Below, piece by piece: positions 8,088 to 17,529 of a stretch of DNA of 64,000 nucleotides (the first letter of the stretch is position 1; each line of letters begins with the position of its first letter). The notes under the pieces are model-generated. The model was given only the letters and a program-made list of their open reading frames with translations. It searched no databases and had not been told where the DNA came from. The stretch comes from BMS3BBIN04 sp964552465. Lineage in GTDB: Bacteria; Electryoneota; Electryoneia; Electryoneales; Electryoneaceae. Made by a program: the position numbers and the translations under genes. The stretch is from assembly GCA_964552465.1 (NCBI GenBank), contig CAZKGR010000017.1, forward strand, positions 9,189-73,188. Reading direction: 5' to 3'.

Positions 8088-8831
8088 ATGATTCGCACGT
8101 TACTCGTTCTCACGCTAATGGCTGGTTTGGCTGTCACATGTTTGGCTCAGCCTGATTTTACCTGGGAACCGCTCGAAACATACGCTGAAGTCCCGGCTGA
8201 AGCGGGATACCAGACATTTGACGCTATTTTGACGAATAACATGAACGAAACCCGCACCTACCTGCTGGAATACCTCGGACCAGAACCGAATATTATGGAA
8301 TGGTCTCGGCAATGGTGCACACATGTCATGTGCTATGGCCCAACGTATAACCCGGTACCGGACGAGCTGGAAGGTGGCCAGATAGACGATCAGGTGTACG
8401 CACAGATCAACTACGGTTTCTATGAATATCCTGAATTCCCTGACACGACTTTGATTGTGGAAGCACGTATTTACGATCAGGAATTTCCAGATGACTTCGT
8501 GACAACGATATATACACTGGTCATCGGTGAAGGATCGGATGTAGAAGAAGGCGACTTCGTTCAACCTCTGACTTTCAGCCTCGCACCGGTATATCCGAAC
8601 CCGTTCAACGCGCAGGCGACAGTCAATTTCATGCTGCCCGCACCGGGGAATGCGACGCTCGCGTTATTTGATGTCACCGGACGTCAGGTCGCGACTCTGT
8701 CCGACGGTTTCTTTTCCGCTGGTTCGCACCAGGTGAGCCTGCTCGCCAACGAGCTTGGCAGCGGTACTTATTTCGTGCGGCTGAACGCTGGCGATCAGCA
8801 GCTCGCTCAGCGGGTGACGTTGGTGAAGTAA
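8088..8831 (+). CDS. Secreted protein with type A C-terminal sorting domain
   Basis: A 247-residue exported protein. The start MIRTLLVLTLMAGLAVTCLAQ is a signal peptide preceded by a GAGAGG site; the longer open frame upstream is discarded. Residues 25-150 form an unknown, Tyr/Glu-rich beta domain with two cysteines. The last 80 residues are a sorting domain of the Por type: VYPNPFNAQATVNFMLP at about 165, LALFDVTGRQVATLSDG, and the end GTYFVRLNAGDQQLAQRVTLVK. In FCB bacteria such domains direct export by the type IX system and surface attachment. The stop is followed by a heptad repeat/hairpin element. Confidence 0.8.
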   Translation: MIRTLLVLTLMAGLAVTCLAQPDFTWEPLETYAEVPAEAGYQTFDAILTNNMNETRTYLLEYLGPEPNIMEWSRQWCTHVMCYGPTYNPVPDELEGGQIDDQVYAQINYGFYEYPEFPDTTLIVEARIYDQEFPDDFVTTIYTLVIGEGSDVEEGDFVQPLTFSLAPVYPNPFNAQATVNFMLPAPGNATLALFDVTGRQVATLSDGFFSAGSHQVSLLANELGSGTYFVRLNAGDQQLAQRVTLVK

Positions 8832-8839
8832 AGCATCTG

Positions 8840-8947
8840 TGAGCCGTGAGCTCTGAGCTTTGAGCAATACCAACGGGGACACTTTCTTCTGAAAGTGTCC
8901 CCGGTCTTTGGGTTGCTCACGGCTCATGGCTCACAGCTCATTGCTCG
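8840..8947. repeat. Inverted TGA-heptad arrays around a perfect hairpin
   Basis: After the stop codon TGA recurs exactly every 7 bp at 8840, 8847, 8854 and 8861 (units such as GCCGTGA, GCTCTGA, GCTTTGA). A perfect 12-bp hairpin follows: ggggacactttc (8875-8886) / gaaagtgtcccc (8891-8902), loop ttct. On the far side TCA recurs every 7 bp at 8917, 8924, 8931 and 8938, the same GCNNTGA heptads on the other strand. The hairpin lacks a T-run. Confidence 0.8.
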
Positions 8948-8968
8948 CATTTCGTATACTCCCGCACC

Positions 8969-10918
8969 ATGTCGCTGATCACACTCAACAACATCGGCCG
9001 CAGCTTCGGTTCGCAGGACGTGCTGACCGGTCTCAACCTCGACATCAACGCTGGAAAGGCGATTGGTTTCGTCGGACGTAACGGCTCCGGCAAAACCACC
9101 CTGCTCCGCTTGATCGCAGGGCTCGATCAGCCATCAACCGGACATATGAACCGTCTGCCGGATCTGCGCATCTCCTACCTGGCTCAGGACCCGCAGTATC
9201 CCGCCGGACGCACGCTGTTCGACGAAGTCCGTGAGGGCTTGGCCGGTGTTGAGAAAATCGAAATTGAGCTGCGTGAGTTGGAAGCCGCACTCGCAGATCC
9301 GGATCTGCAACAGCGAGCTGATGAGTACAAGACGGTGATGGATCGCTACGCCCGTGCGCAGGAACGATTTGAGCTGGCGGACGGTTACCGTCTCGACGGG
9401 CGCGTCGAAGCGATTCTCGATGGTTTGCATGTTCCGCGCCGCGACTGGGGACGTGAGGCGGCGACATTCTCCGGCGGCGAGCGCAATATCATCGGTCTCG
9501 CGCGTGTGTTGGTTGTCGAACCTGACGTTATGCTACTCGACGAGCCCGGCAACCACCTCGATTTCGAAGGGTTGGATTGGCTGGAAGGTGAGCTGAAACG
9601 TTTTTCCGGTGCGATTATACTTGTCAGCCACAATCGTTATCTGCTTGACAGTGTCACTCAGGCAACATGGGAGCTGCAGGACAGTCGTATCGAACAGTAT
9701 TCCGGAAACTACTCGGCGTATCGAGCGGAGAAGTTGCTGCGGATGGAACGCGCGGCATCGGATAAGAAACGTGCCGAGCGTGAAGCATTGCGGTTGGCAT
9801 TCCAAGTGCAGCGGCTCAAGAGCTGGGCCAGCGTATATGACAATCCGAAGCTCGCACGCACGGCGAAACGGTTCGAGAAGCGCATTGAGGATTTGCGCAA
9901 CACGGACAAGGGTCCGCGTGATGATACCCGTTCCATCGCCCTCCGTTTTGGCGGCGAACGGACCAAGGGTACGATTGCTGCGGATGTGCGTGGATACACG
10001 CGTGGATACGACGATGCCCCGCCGTTGTTCGACAATGTCTGGTTCCGGATAGAACAGGGACAGCGCGCGGCGCTGGTTGGTCCGAACGGTTCCGGGAAGA
10101 CGACGTTCCTGCGTGATCTGTACCGCAAGGGTCGGTGGGAGAGTGAGACACTGCGTGTCGGTCCGGCAATGAAGATGGGCTATCTGTCGCAGATGGGCGA
10201 CGAGCTCGATCCAAAGAATGATCTGATTCACGAATGCCTGAGGTTGACCGGGATACGTCGTAACGAAGCTGAAGCGCTTCTACATCGGTTCATGTTTACG
10301 CGCGACGATCTAACCAAGCAGGTGAGTGTTTTGTCCGGTGGGGAACGGGTCCGTTTGCAGCTCGCCGCGCTGATGACTGGCAATCACAACTTCCTGCTGC
10401 TCGACGAGCCGACGAATCATCTCGATGTGTTCAGCCGGGAGGCAGTTGAAGATGCGCTTGAGCAGTTCCAGGGCACCTTGCTGGTGGTCAGCCACGACCG
10501 TTATTTCCTAGACAAGCTGGCGGAGGATGTTTACTATCTGAACCACGCCGCAGTGGAAGAATTTGAGGGCAACTTCTCCGATTTCTGGCAGGCCTGGTCA
10601 TCACGCCGTGACACAGAGCAGACAAAGCGTGAGTTGAAAAAGCAGAAGGAGAAGGAGCGTAAACAGGCTCGCCGTGAAAACAAGTTCAAACGGATGAAGT
10701 TCGATCCGAAACGGTTTGCTGAACTGGAAGGCGAGATTCATCGGTTGGAAGATCAGATCCTGCGGCTCAAGGGCGAAATTGTGCGCGAGCGTGACAAAGG
10801 CAATACCAAGCGTGAGCTGGCCAAGCAAGGACGGATTGATAAGATCCGTTCGCAGCTGGAAGTCGCGTACGAAGAATGGTTTGTTCTCGGGGACAAAAAG
10901 AAGCGTTTGACTCAATAG
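8969..10918 (+). CDS. ABC-F family ATPase
   Basis: A 649-residue soluble protein with two ABC domains and no membrane segments, the ABC-F layout (Uup/EttA-like) of ribosome-associated translation factors. Domain 1 has GRNGSGKTTLLRLIAG near residue 32, signature FSGGERNIIGLARVL and Walker B LLDEPGNHLD. Domain 2 has GPNGSGKTTFLRDL near 372, LSGGERVRLQLAAL and LLDEPTNHLD. A charged interdomain linker (residues 245-310) and a Lys/Arg-rich coiled coil at 550-640 complete the fold. Domain 1 carries DEPG instead of the usual DEPT. Which subfamily (Uup, YheS, antibiotic-protection) is not decided. Confidence 0.93.
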   Translation: MSLITLNNIGRSFGSQDVLTGLNLDINAGKAIGFVGRNGSGKTTLLRLIAGLDQPSTGHMNRLPDLRISYLAQDPQYPAGRTLFDEVREGLAGVEKIEIELRELEAALADPDLQQRADEYKTVMDRYARAQERFELADGYRLDGRVEAILDGLHVPRRDWGREAATFSGGERNIIGLARVLVVEPDVMLLDEPGNHLDFEGLDWLEGELKRFSGAIILVSHNRYLLDSVTQATWELQDSRIEQYSGNYSAYRAEKLLRMERAASDKKRAEREALRLAFQVQRLKSWASVYDNPKLARTAKRFEKRIEDLRNTDKGPRDDTRSIALRFGGERTKGTIAADVRGYTRGYDDAPPLFDNVWFRIEQGQRAALVGPNGSGKTTFLRDLYRKGRWESETLRVGPAMKMGYLSQMGDELDPKNDLIHECLRLTGIRRNEAEALLHRFMFTRDDLTKQVSVLSGGERVRLQLAALMTGNHNFLLLDEPTNHLDVFSREAVEDALEQFQGTLLVVSHDRYFLDKLAEDVYYLNHAAVEEFEGNFSDFWQAWSSRRDTEQTKRELKKQKEKERKQARRENKFKRMKFDPKRFAELEGEIHRLEDQILRLKGEIVRERDKGNTKRELAKQGRIDKIRSQLEVAYEEWFVLGDKKKRLTQ

Positions 10919-11202
10919 TTTTCACTCATCTGCTACTGATTTCGTTCGCGTATTTTGCAATCCTCGCTGCAAACCATGCGCTAATAAAGAATCATATTGC
11001 CGTTTGCGTATTCCGCATGAACACAACATTCCCGCCTATTTCCTGAATTCAACGACTCAGCTCCAAACCAACTTGCGCAAACCATCGAGAGGAATGGTTC
11101 TTGCCCATATAGTTATGAATTGCTGTCTGAGTCCGATCTCAGCCCGAATGCAATGAGCAGTTTCATAATAATCTGTCAGTACTGAATGATCTGGAGGATC
11201 AA

Positions 11203-12978
11203 ATGACATTCCACAGAACAACTCTGCTCACCCTTTTTTTGCTTACGCAGGTTTTTTCTCAAATCCATGCGCAACCCGCTTGGGACACACACTTCCTGTC
11301 AAATTCATATGATGGCGCGCACAGTGTTCGATTGGTTGACATGGATGGTGACGGCGCGATTGATTTGCTCACCACGGGTTATGGCGAGGGTTGTTCGGTC
11401 TGGTGGAATGATGGCGTCCAGCTCATTGAAGAGGTCATAGATAACGAGTACGGAATGGCGCATGCTGAAGCGGCGGACATGGACAACGATGGTGATTTCG
11501 ATATCGTCGCCGCAGCGCATGCGACCGACATGTTGCTGCTCTACACAAATAACGGCGGCACGTTTATCCGCACGATCATAGACGATGAGTCCAACTTTGT
11601 CTACCATCTTGACTTGGGCGATCTGGACAACGACGGCCTGCTCGATATAGTTACCGCCAACCGTTACGACAACGAAGTTCTTCTTTGGTCTCGTGCAGGG
11701 GGTGATTGGACCAGCAACTCAATAACTGCAGATGTCGATGATCCGCGTCGCGTTGAGATCACGGATTTCAACCAGGATGGTTGGGCGGACGTGGTAGTCA
11801 GCGGATATGAGAGTGATGATGTTCGGCTCTATCTGAACCAGGGAAATGGGCAGTCCTGGTCTGAGCTTGTGGTTACGGGCGGTCTGGACAAGGCGTTCGG
11901 CATCCTCGGCTCAGACATTGACGAAGACGGTGATCCAGACCTGCTGATCTCGGCGCACCAGACCGGTGATGTCGGTTGGATCGAGAACGAACCCCCGCAA
12001 TACTTCAGCCACCAGATTGACAATCATTTCGTGGGCGCGCGGGACCTGATGCATGTTGATGTGAATGGCGACAATGAGAAGGATGTGCTCGCGGTCAGCT
12101 ACCACGAAGGTGTAGCCTGGTGGTCACATTTTTCAGGCGATTACACGTTTCATCCGATTGATACCGAAGGGCATGGCGGTTCATCACTGGACGTGGGCGA
12201 TGTTGATGGCGACGGCGACCTCGACATTGTCACCTGCGGATATCTCGATGATACAATCATTCTGTACGAGCGAATTGGTCAGCCGGGATCGGTAACCATC
12301 TATCTAACGCCGGAAACCGAACCGGTGATCATCTCGCCTGCTGGTGGAACGATTGTCTACGATTTGCAAGTAATCAATGCCGCGAATCTCGCTTTTATCG
12401 CGGAATACAGCACGTACGTACGTTTGCCGAGCGGATCTCTGTTCGGTCCAACGAGCACGTTGAACACCACAATTGTCCCGTTTATGGACCAAACCTTCAT
12501 CGGGTTAGAACAGGATGTCCCGGCCTCTGCGCCCGCTGGCGTGTATGAGCTGATCGGGCATCTCGTTTATGATTACAACCAGATTGCAGAGGATAGATTT
12601 ACGTTCCGCAAGGAAGGCACCAACGGTCCGGAGTCTCACCATCTGAATGGCTGGATTGAGGGCAATGCATCGCTGCAGAGTGACAAACCGTCTTCCCTTA
12701 CATCTGTACCTGGTAGCTATGCCTTATATGAGGCGTATCCGAATCCGTTTAATCCATCAACGCAGTTGTCGGTGACGCTCCCACATATGTCTGAACTGAC
12801 AGTTGATGTCTACAACACCACCGGTCAGCACGTCGTAACACTGGCATCGGGCATGTTCCCCGCCGGTGAACATTCCCTCACCTTCAATGCCCGAACGTTG
12901 GCCGGTGGAGTTTATTTAATTCACGCAGATGTGCCTGGAAAGCTCGATGTGGTGCAGAAAGTCGTATATTTGAAGTGA
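11203..12978 (+). CDS. FG-GAP/VCBS repeat surface protein with type A sorting domain (copy 1)
   Basis: A 591-residue exported protein. A signal peptide ends FSQIHAQ. Residues 30-350 are about seven FG-GAP/VCBS blades with calcium-loop motifs DMDGDGAIDLLTTG, DMDNDGDFDIVAAAH, DLDNDGLLDIVTAN, DIDEDGDPDLLISA and DVDGDGDLDIVTCG, giving an integrin-alpha-like propeller. A linker beta domain (LTPETEPVIISPAGGTIVYD) follows, and the C-terminus is a sorting domain starting EAYPNPFNPSTQ at about 509 and ending VVQKVVYLK. The GGAGG site at 'ctggaggatcaa' sets the start. It is the first of three tandem paralogues, probably cotranscribed. Likely cell-surface, adhesive or structural; ligand unknown. Confidence 0.85.
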   Translation: MTFHRTTLLTLFLLTQVFSQIHAQPAWDTHFLSNSYDGAHSVRLVDMDGDGAIDLLTTGYGEGCSVWWNDGVQLIEEVIDNEYGMAHAEAADMDNDGDFDIVAAAHATDMLLLYTNNGGTFIRTIIDDESNFVYHLDLGDLDNDGLLDIVTANRYDNEVLLWSRAGGDWTSNSITADVDDPRRVEITDFNQDGWADVVVSGYESDDVRLYLNQGNGQSWSELVVTGGLDKAFGILGSDIDEDGDPDLLISAHQTGDVGWIENEPPQYFSHQIDNHFVGARDLMHVDVNGDNEKDVLAVSYHEGVAWWSHFSGDYTFHPIDTEGHGGSSLDVGDVDGDGDLDIVTCGYLDDTIILYERIGQPGSVTIYLTPETEPVIISPAGGTIVYDLQVINAANLAFIAEYSTYVRLPSGSLFGPTSTLNTTIVPFMDQTFIGLEQDVPASAPAGVYELIGHLVYDYNQIAEDRFTFRKEGTNGPESHHLNGWIEGNASLQSDKPSSLTSVPGSYALYEAYPNPFNPSTQLSVTLPHMSELTVDVYNTTGQHVVTLASGMFPAGEHSLTFNARTLAGGVYLIHADVPGKLDVVQKVVYLK

Positions 12979-13023
12979 ATCAGCTATTCGTGATGATCGT
13001 CAGGCTATTGGGAGGGATAGATC

Positions 13024-14793
13024 ATGTCAAGCCGCAGCGTTATTCTCAGTCTGATACTCATGTTTGCACTGGTCGTTTCAGGCTGGTCCCAGCCGGAATG
13101 GATTCCGCATCTGATTTCCAGTGAGATAGTCAATCCTCACTCTGTCCGATTTTTTGACGTTGACTTTGATGGTGATTTGGATTTAGTGACAGGAAGTTTC
13201 GATGATCCTGCTTGCTTGTGGTTTGAGCAAACGTCGGAAGGATTTGTGCAACAAACGATCCTTGCAGATGACTATTGCTCTCATGCTGAGCCGGTAGATA
13301 TGGATGCTGATGGCGACTGCGATATTGTTGCAAGTTCTCATAATGGTGGTGGTCTACAGCTAATTGAAAATATTGATGGTGATTTCATTCCCAGGATTAT
13401 CGATACATTCAGTCTTGGTTGCTACTATCACGACGTGGTTGATCTTGATCTGGATGGAGATCTCGATGTTCTTGCAGCAAATTACTACGACCATGAAACC
13501 ATTTGGCTGGAAAACCAGAACGGTCAGTTTGTCAGGCATTTCATCACAGATCTTGCTGATGGCCCAATTCGTGTCAAAGCAGGCGATATGGACAACGACG
13601 GCGATTTAGATGTTGTCATTTCAGATTATTCAGCGGTAAATGGAGTTGTTGTCGCTACAAATTTCAGTCAAGCTACAGAGTGGGAAGTTGAGTCAGTATT
13701 CACGAATTATGATGGTGCCTGGAACATTTCTTTGGTCGACATCAATGAGGATGGGCTGTTGGATATTCTAACATCTTCACACTATGAAGGATCTATTGAT
13801 TGGCTTGAGAACACGGGCGAAAGTTTTATCCATCACCATCATATCGATCTTGATTTTGCACGTGATATTCAGATTGCTGATGTTAATAATGACGGCCGTC
13901 TTGACTTGATTGTGGTTACCTACTGGGACGGAATTTACTGGTATGATCACGTTGGCAATAATTGGGTTCAGAATACTGTTAACGCTGAATTTGAACACAC
14001 ATCTTATCTTGTTGCTGCAGACGTGGACGGCGATGGTGATATTGATTTCGCTACGGCGGCCATTAGTTCTGACAGTGTTATTCTTCTTGAGCAGGTTGGA
14101 TCGCCATATCCCGTCAGCTATGAGATAGTACCCACGCAGCCGCCGTACATCCTCTCACCCTCAGGTGGAACGATTACCTATTCAGGATCGTTGGTCAACT
14201 CCGATGCAACCACATATCCAGCTGAACACCAGACATGGGTTGAACTGCCCAGCGGTAACCTGTACGGCCCGTTGAGCTTGAACATCTTCACCATCACGCC
14301 ATATATGGATATCACAGTATTCAATTTGACCTTGGATGTCCCGGCCAATGCGCCCGCCGGAACCTACCAGTTCATCGGACAGTTGATCCTGCCCGAATTC
14401 ACACTCGAAAGCGGTTTCCCATTTCACAAGCAGGAAGGACTGGCGGCGACCAGCGGCAGCACTGACTGGCAAGCATCGGGTTGGCCAGCTGAATTAGGAA
14501 CTGAAGAAGACATTGTTTCGCAACCCGACGAGTACCAGCTGCATCCTGCAACTCCGAACCCGTTCAACCCGGTCACTAGCATTCGGGTAACGCTTCCCTC
14601 TTCTGCAGAATTATCAGTCATGGTCTTCAACACGTCCGGACAACAGGTTGCTACCATTGCCCACGGATCTCACGCTGCTGGTACTCATTCATTTGAGTTT
14701 GATGGGCGTGAATTTGGGAGTGGTGTGTATTTCGTGCGTGCGAATGTTCCCGGACAGCTCAATGCGGTGCAAAAGGTCGTATATTTGAAATGA
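13024..14793 (+). CDS. FG-GAP/VCBS repeat surface protein with type A sorting domain (copy 2)
   Basis: A 589-residue paralogue of its two neighbours. Signal peptide MSSRSVILSLILMFALVVSG with probable cleavage after SWQ-type residues, then propeller blades with DVDFDGDLDLVTG, DMDADGDCDIVASSH, DLDLDGDLDVLAAN, DMDNDGDLDVVISD, DVNNDGRLDLIVVT and DVDGDGDIDFATAA. The linker domain begins EIVPTQPPYILSPSGGTITY and the sorting domain begins near 515 (HPATPNPFNPVTS). It starts 45 bp after copy 1, preceded by GGGAGGG. The signal peptide and linker are nearly identical to copy 3, so copies 2 and 3 are the younger duplication. Confidence 0.85.
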   Translation: MSSRSVILSLILMFALVVSGWSQPEWIPHLISSEIVNPHSVRFFDVDFDGDLDLVTGSFDDPACLWFEQTSEGFVQQTILADDYCSHAEPVDMDADGDCDIVASSHNGGGLQLIENIDGDFIPRIIDTFSLGCYYHDVVDLDLDGDLDVLAANYYDHETIWLENQNGQFVRHFITDLADGPIRVKAGDMDNDGDLDVVISDYSAVNGVVVATNFSQATEWEVESVFTNYDGAWNISLVDINEDGLLDILTSSHYEGSIDWLENTGESFIHHHHIDLDFARDIQIADVNNDGRLDLIVVTYWDGIYWYDHVGNNWVQNTVNAEFEHTSYLVAADVDGDGDIDFATAAISSDSVILLEQVGSPYPVSYEIVPTQPPYILSPSGGTITYSGSLVNSDATTYPAEHQTWVELPSGNLYGPLSLNIFTITPYMDITVFNLTLDVPANAPAGTYQFIGQLILPEFTLESGFPFHKQEGLAATSGSTDWQASGWPAELGTEEDIVSQPDEYQLHPATPNPFNPVTSIRVTLPSSAELSVMVFNTSGQQVATIAHGSHAAGTHSFEFDGREFGSGVYFVRANVPGQLNAVQKVVYLK

Positions 14794-14838
14794 ATCAGCT
14801 ATTCCTGATCAGCGTCAAGTTCCAGGGAGGAGCAGATC

Positions 14839-16605
14839 ATGTCAAGCCGCAGCGTAGTTCTCAGTCTTTTGGCCGTGTTTGCACTTACCGTTTCCGGCTG
14901 GTCCCAGCCACAGTGGATACTACATCTGGTTTCCGATGAGATATACCGCATACACTCGATTCGGGCTGTCGATTTTGACCTTGATGGGGATCTCGATTTC
15001 GTAACCGGGAATTACCATTCCAATGGTTGCGATTGGTGGGAACAAACCACGCAGGGATTTATCCAGCATCCAATCTCTTACCCCGATAGTTATGGTCATG
15101 CCGAACCCGTCGATATTGATCAGGATGGAGATATCGACGTTGTAGCATGCTCACACGAGAATAATACAATGGTAATTATTGAAAACGTGGACGGTGAATT
15201 TGTAGAATACAAAATCGACGACTATGCAGAAGGCACATACTACGCAATAGCCGTTGATCTTGACCAGAATGGTGATGTTGATGTTCTTGCAGCCTATGAA
15301 TTTGCCGGTGAGGTTGTTTGGCTGGAGAATCGGGGCGGTCAATTCATTCGCCGTCTGATCACAAACGAACTTATCGGTCCAGTGCGTGTTGCTGCGGGCG
15401 ATATGGATAACGACGGCGACCTTGACGTTGTCATCAGTGATTATCAAGACGACAAAATCTTGGTAGCCTACAACTTCCATCAAGCTACAGAATGGGTGGT
15501 CGAACCGGCTTTGACTAACTATAACGGAGCGTGGAATACTTCCCTGATTGACATCAACTCAGATGGGCGGCTGGACATACTTACCTCAGCTTACCATGAC
15601 GATTCCATTGATTGGTTAGAAAACACCGTCGACGGATTTGTCCAGAACCATCTGATCGACCATAGCAACTCCAGAGACCTCCAGGTAGTAGATGTGAATA
15701 ATGACGGAAACTTCGACCTGGTCTCTATCTCCCCGTATACCGGACTTTATTGGTGGGAAAGTGACGGTGTTGAATGGACTGGACACCTTGTTGCTGATTA
15801 TCTGGGCTTCCCTACTTATGTTGTCGCAGAAGACATTGACGGTGATGGAGACATTGATCTGGCATCTGTTAGCTACGATATGAACATGTTGATCTGGTAT
15901 GAGCAGGCTGGCTCACCACACACCGTCAGCTATCAGATAATTCCAACGCAACCGCCTTACATCCTACCATCGATAGGGGGGACAGTCACGTATTCGGGAT
16001 CGCTGGTCAATACCACCGGTGCCACATATCCTGCCGAACACAAAACCTGGGTTGAGCTGCCGAACGGCAACATCTATGGGCCTCTGAGCAATAATAACTT
16101 AACCATCACGCCGTTCATGGAGTTTACAGTCAACAATATGGCACTCGATGTCCCAGCCAATGCGCCTGCAGGTACATACCAATTTATCGGCAGGTTGATA
16201 CTTCCGGATTTAACACTCGAAGATGGATTCCCATTTCACAAGCAGGCGGGAATGGTCGTATCAGACGGTAGCATCACGGACTGGCAAGCATCGGGTTGGC
16301 CAGCTGAATTGGGACGGGAAGAAGTCGTTGTTTCGCAACCCGACGAGTATCAGTTGCATCCGGCTCACCCGAATCCGTTCAACCCGGTCACAACCATCCG
16401 GGTGACGCTTCCTGAATCTGCGGAATTGTCAGTCGTGGTCTTCAACACCACCGGGCAACAGGTCGCCACACTCGCGCAGGGATCACACTCGGCTGGCACG
16501 CACACCTTCGAGTTCGCAGGACAGGAATTGTCCAGCGCCGTCTACTTTGTGCATGCTAAGGCAAAGGAGTGGAATGATATTCAGAAGGTCGTTTTGATGA
16601 AATGA
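14839..16605 (+). CDS. FG-GAP/VCBS repeat surface protein with type A sorting domain (copy 3)
   Basis: A 588-residue third paralogue. Signal peptide MSSRSVVLSLLAVFALTVSG matches copy 2; the blades carry DFDLDGDLDFVTGN, DIDQDGDIDVVACSH, DMDNDGDLDVVISD, DINSDGRLDILTSA and DIDGDGDIDLASVS. The linker (IIPTQPPYILPSIGGTVTY) and the start of the sorting domain (LHPAHPNPFNPVTT) are close to copy 2. The extreme C-terminus differs, ending HAKAKEWNDIQKVVLMK, so the terminal strand of the tag has drifted. It starts 45 bp after copy 2 with a GGGAGGAG site. Confidence 0.85.
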   Translation: MSSRSVVLSLLAVFALTVSGWSQPQWILHLVSDEIYRIHSIRAVDFDLDGDLDFVTGNYHSNGCDWWEQTTQGFIQHPISYPDSYGHAEPVDIDQDGDIDVVACSHENNTMVIIENVDGEFVEYKIDDYAEGTYYAIAVDLDQNGDVDVLAAYEFAGEVVWLENRGGQFIRRLITNELIGPVRVAAGDMDNDGDLDVVISDYQDDKILVAYNFHQATEWVVEPALTNYNGAWNTSLIDINSDGRLDILTSAYHDDSIDWLENTVDGFVQNHLIDHSNSRDLQVVDVNNDGNFDLVSISPYTGLYWWESDGVEWTGHLVADYLGFPTYVVAEDIDGDGDIDLASVSYDMNMLIWYEQAGSPHTVSYQIIPTQPPYILPSIGGTVTYSGSLVNTTGATYPAEHKTWVELPNGNIYGPLSNNNLTITPFMEFTVNNMALDVPANAPAGTYQFIGRLILPDLTLEDGFPFHKQAGMVVSDGSITDWQASGWPAELGREEVVVSQPDEYQLHPAHPNPFNPVTTIRVTLPESAELSVVVFNTTGQQVATLAQGSHSAGTHTFEFAGQELSSAVYFVHAKAKEWNDIQKVVLMK

Positions 16606-16615
16606 TGAAGTTGAT

Positions 16616-16704
16616 GGTGCCCGCGGTAGACTGTGAAGACAGCTACTGCGGATGATCCACGCTTGCTAACATGGTACCCACGCCCCGGGTTCGGCGAACC
16701 CGGG
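16616..16704. repeat. Intergenic element with terminal palindrome
   Basis: Begins GGTGCCCGCGGTAGACTG, nearly identical to the head of the element after recR (2479). It ends in a perfect 9-bp hairpin, cccgggttc (16684-16692) / gaacccggg (16696-16704), loop ggc, which touches the TAG stop of the minus-strand channel gene. No T-run, so probably a dispersed repeat that may also slow transcription from both sides. Confidence 0.55.
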
Positions 16705-17529
16705 CTACATCTCTTCGCCACAAAATTTGCAGAACTTGGCGTCCGGGTCGTGCCCCTCGAGGCTGCAGCTCGGGCAGGCCTGGGTGGATACAGGCTGTCC
16801 GCGCTTACGTGATGTCAGCTCAGCGGTGACAATCCCGGTCGGAACCGCGATGATCGCGTAACCCATGATCATCACGATGCTGGCGAACATCTTGCCAAGC
16901 ACGGTTTGGGGAGCGATGTCGCCGTATCCGACGGTGGTCAGGGTGACAATCGTCCAGTAAATGCTCATCGGGATGTTGCTGAACCCGTTCTCGGACCCTT
17001 CGATCAGATACATCAGCGAGCCGACGATTACGACCAGTGTCGCGAGGGCGAACAGGAAGACTGTGATCTTTCGTCTGCTGGCGCGCAGCGCGTCCATGAT
17101 CAATCCGCCCGCCTCCATGTACAGCACAAGTTTCATCACACGGAAGACGCGCAGAATGCGCAGCGCGCGAATTACGATCAGGTATTGTGTTCCCGGGAAG
17201 ATGACTGCCAGATAGGTGGGGAGAATGGCAATCAGGTCGACCAGCCCGTAGAAGCTGAAGATGTAGCGGCTGGGACGTCGCACAGCGATGATGCGCAGCA
17301 GGTATTCCACGCTGAACGCGACTGTGAAATACCACTCGATGGCACGCAGTTCGAACCCGTACTGCTCACGGATGGGTGCCACGCTTTCGAGCAGCACCGC
17401 AATCACGCTGATGATAATCGAAACAATCAGCCCGATGTCGAAGAACTTACCCGCCGGTGTGTCCGCCTCAAAAATGATTGAGTGCAGATTGCGTCGCCAG
17501 GTGTGGTGGTGTGCTGAGGTATCCGCCAT
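16705..17529 (-). CDS. Voltage-gated potassium channel-type protein with C-terminal zinc ribbon
   Basis: A 274-residue inner-membrane channel subunit. Six membrane segments are visible; S4 has regularly spaced arginines (IRALRILRVFRVMKLV), the pore loop carries the potassium filter TVGYGDIAPQT, and S6 is FASIVMIMGYAIIAVPTGIV. This is the prokaryotic Kv (KvAP/KvLm) pattern. Unusually, the C-terminus is a zinc ribbon, CPSC at about 248 and CKFC at about 267, instead of a RCK/TrkA-N domain. Two further genes (cca and the 19252 gene) are upstream on the same strand, but 254 bp separate it from cca, so it is likely transcribed alone. Confidence 0.9.
   Translation of the reverse strand: MADTSAHHHTWRRNLHSIIFEADTPAGKFFDIGLIVSIIISVIAVLLESVAPIREQYGFELRAIEWYFTVAFSVEYLLRIIAVRRPSRYIFSFYGLVDLIAILPTYLAVIFPGTQYLIVIRALRILRVFRVMKLVLYMEAGGLIMDALRASRRKITVFLFALATLVVIVGSLMYLIEGSENGFSNIPMSIYWTIVTLTTVGYGDIAPQTVLGKMFASIVMIMGYAIIAVPTGIVTAELTSRKRGQPVSTQACPSCSLEGHDPDAKFCKFCGEEM

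Noticed and set aside
9533..10231. 232-codon open frame opposite the ABC-F gene
   Set aside because: Shadow of the highly conserved ABC-F gene; no start signal or domain.
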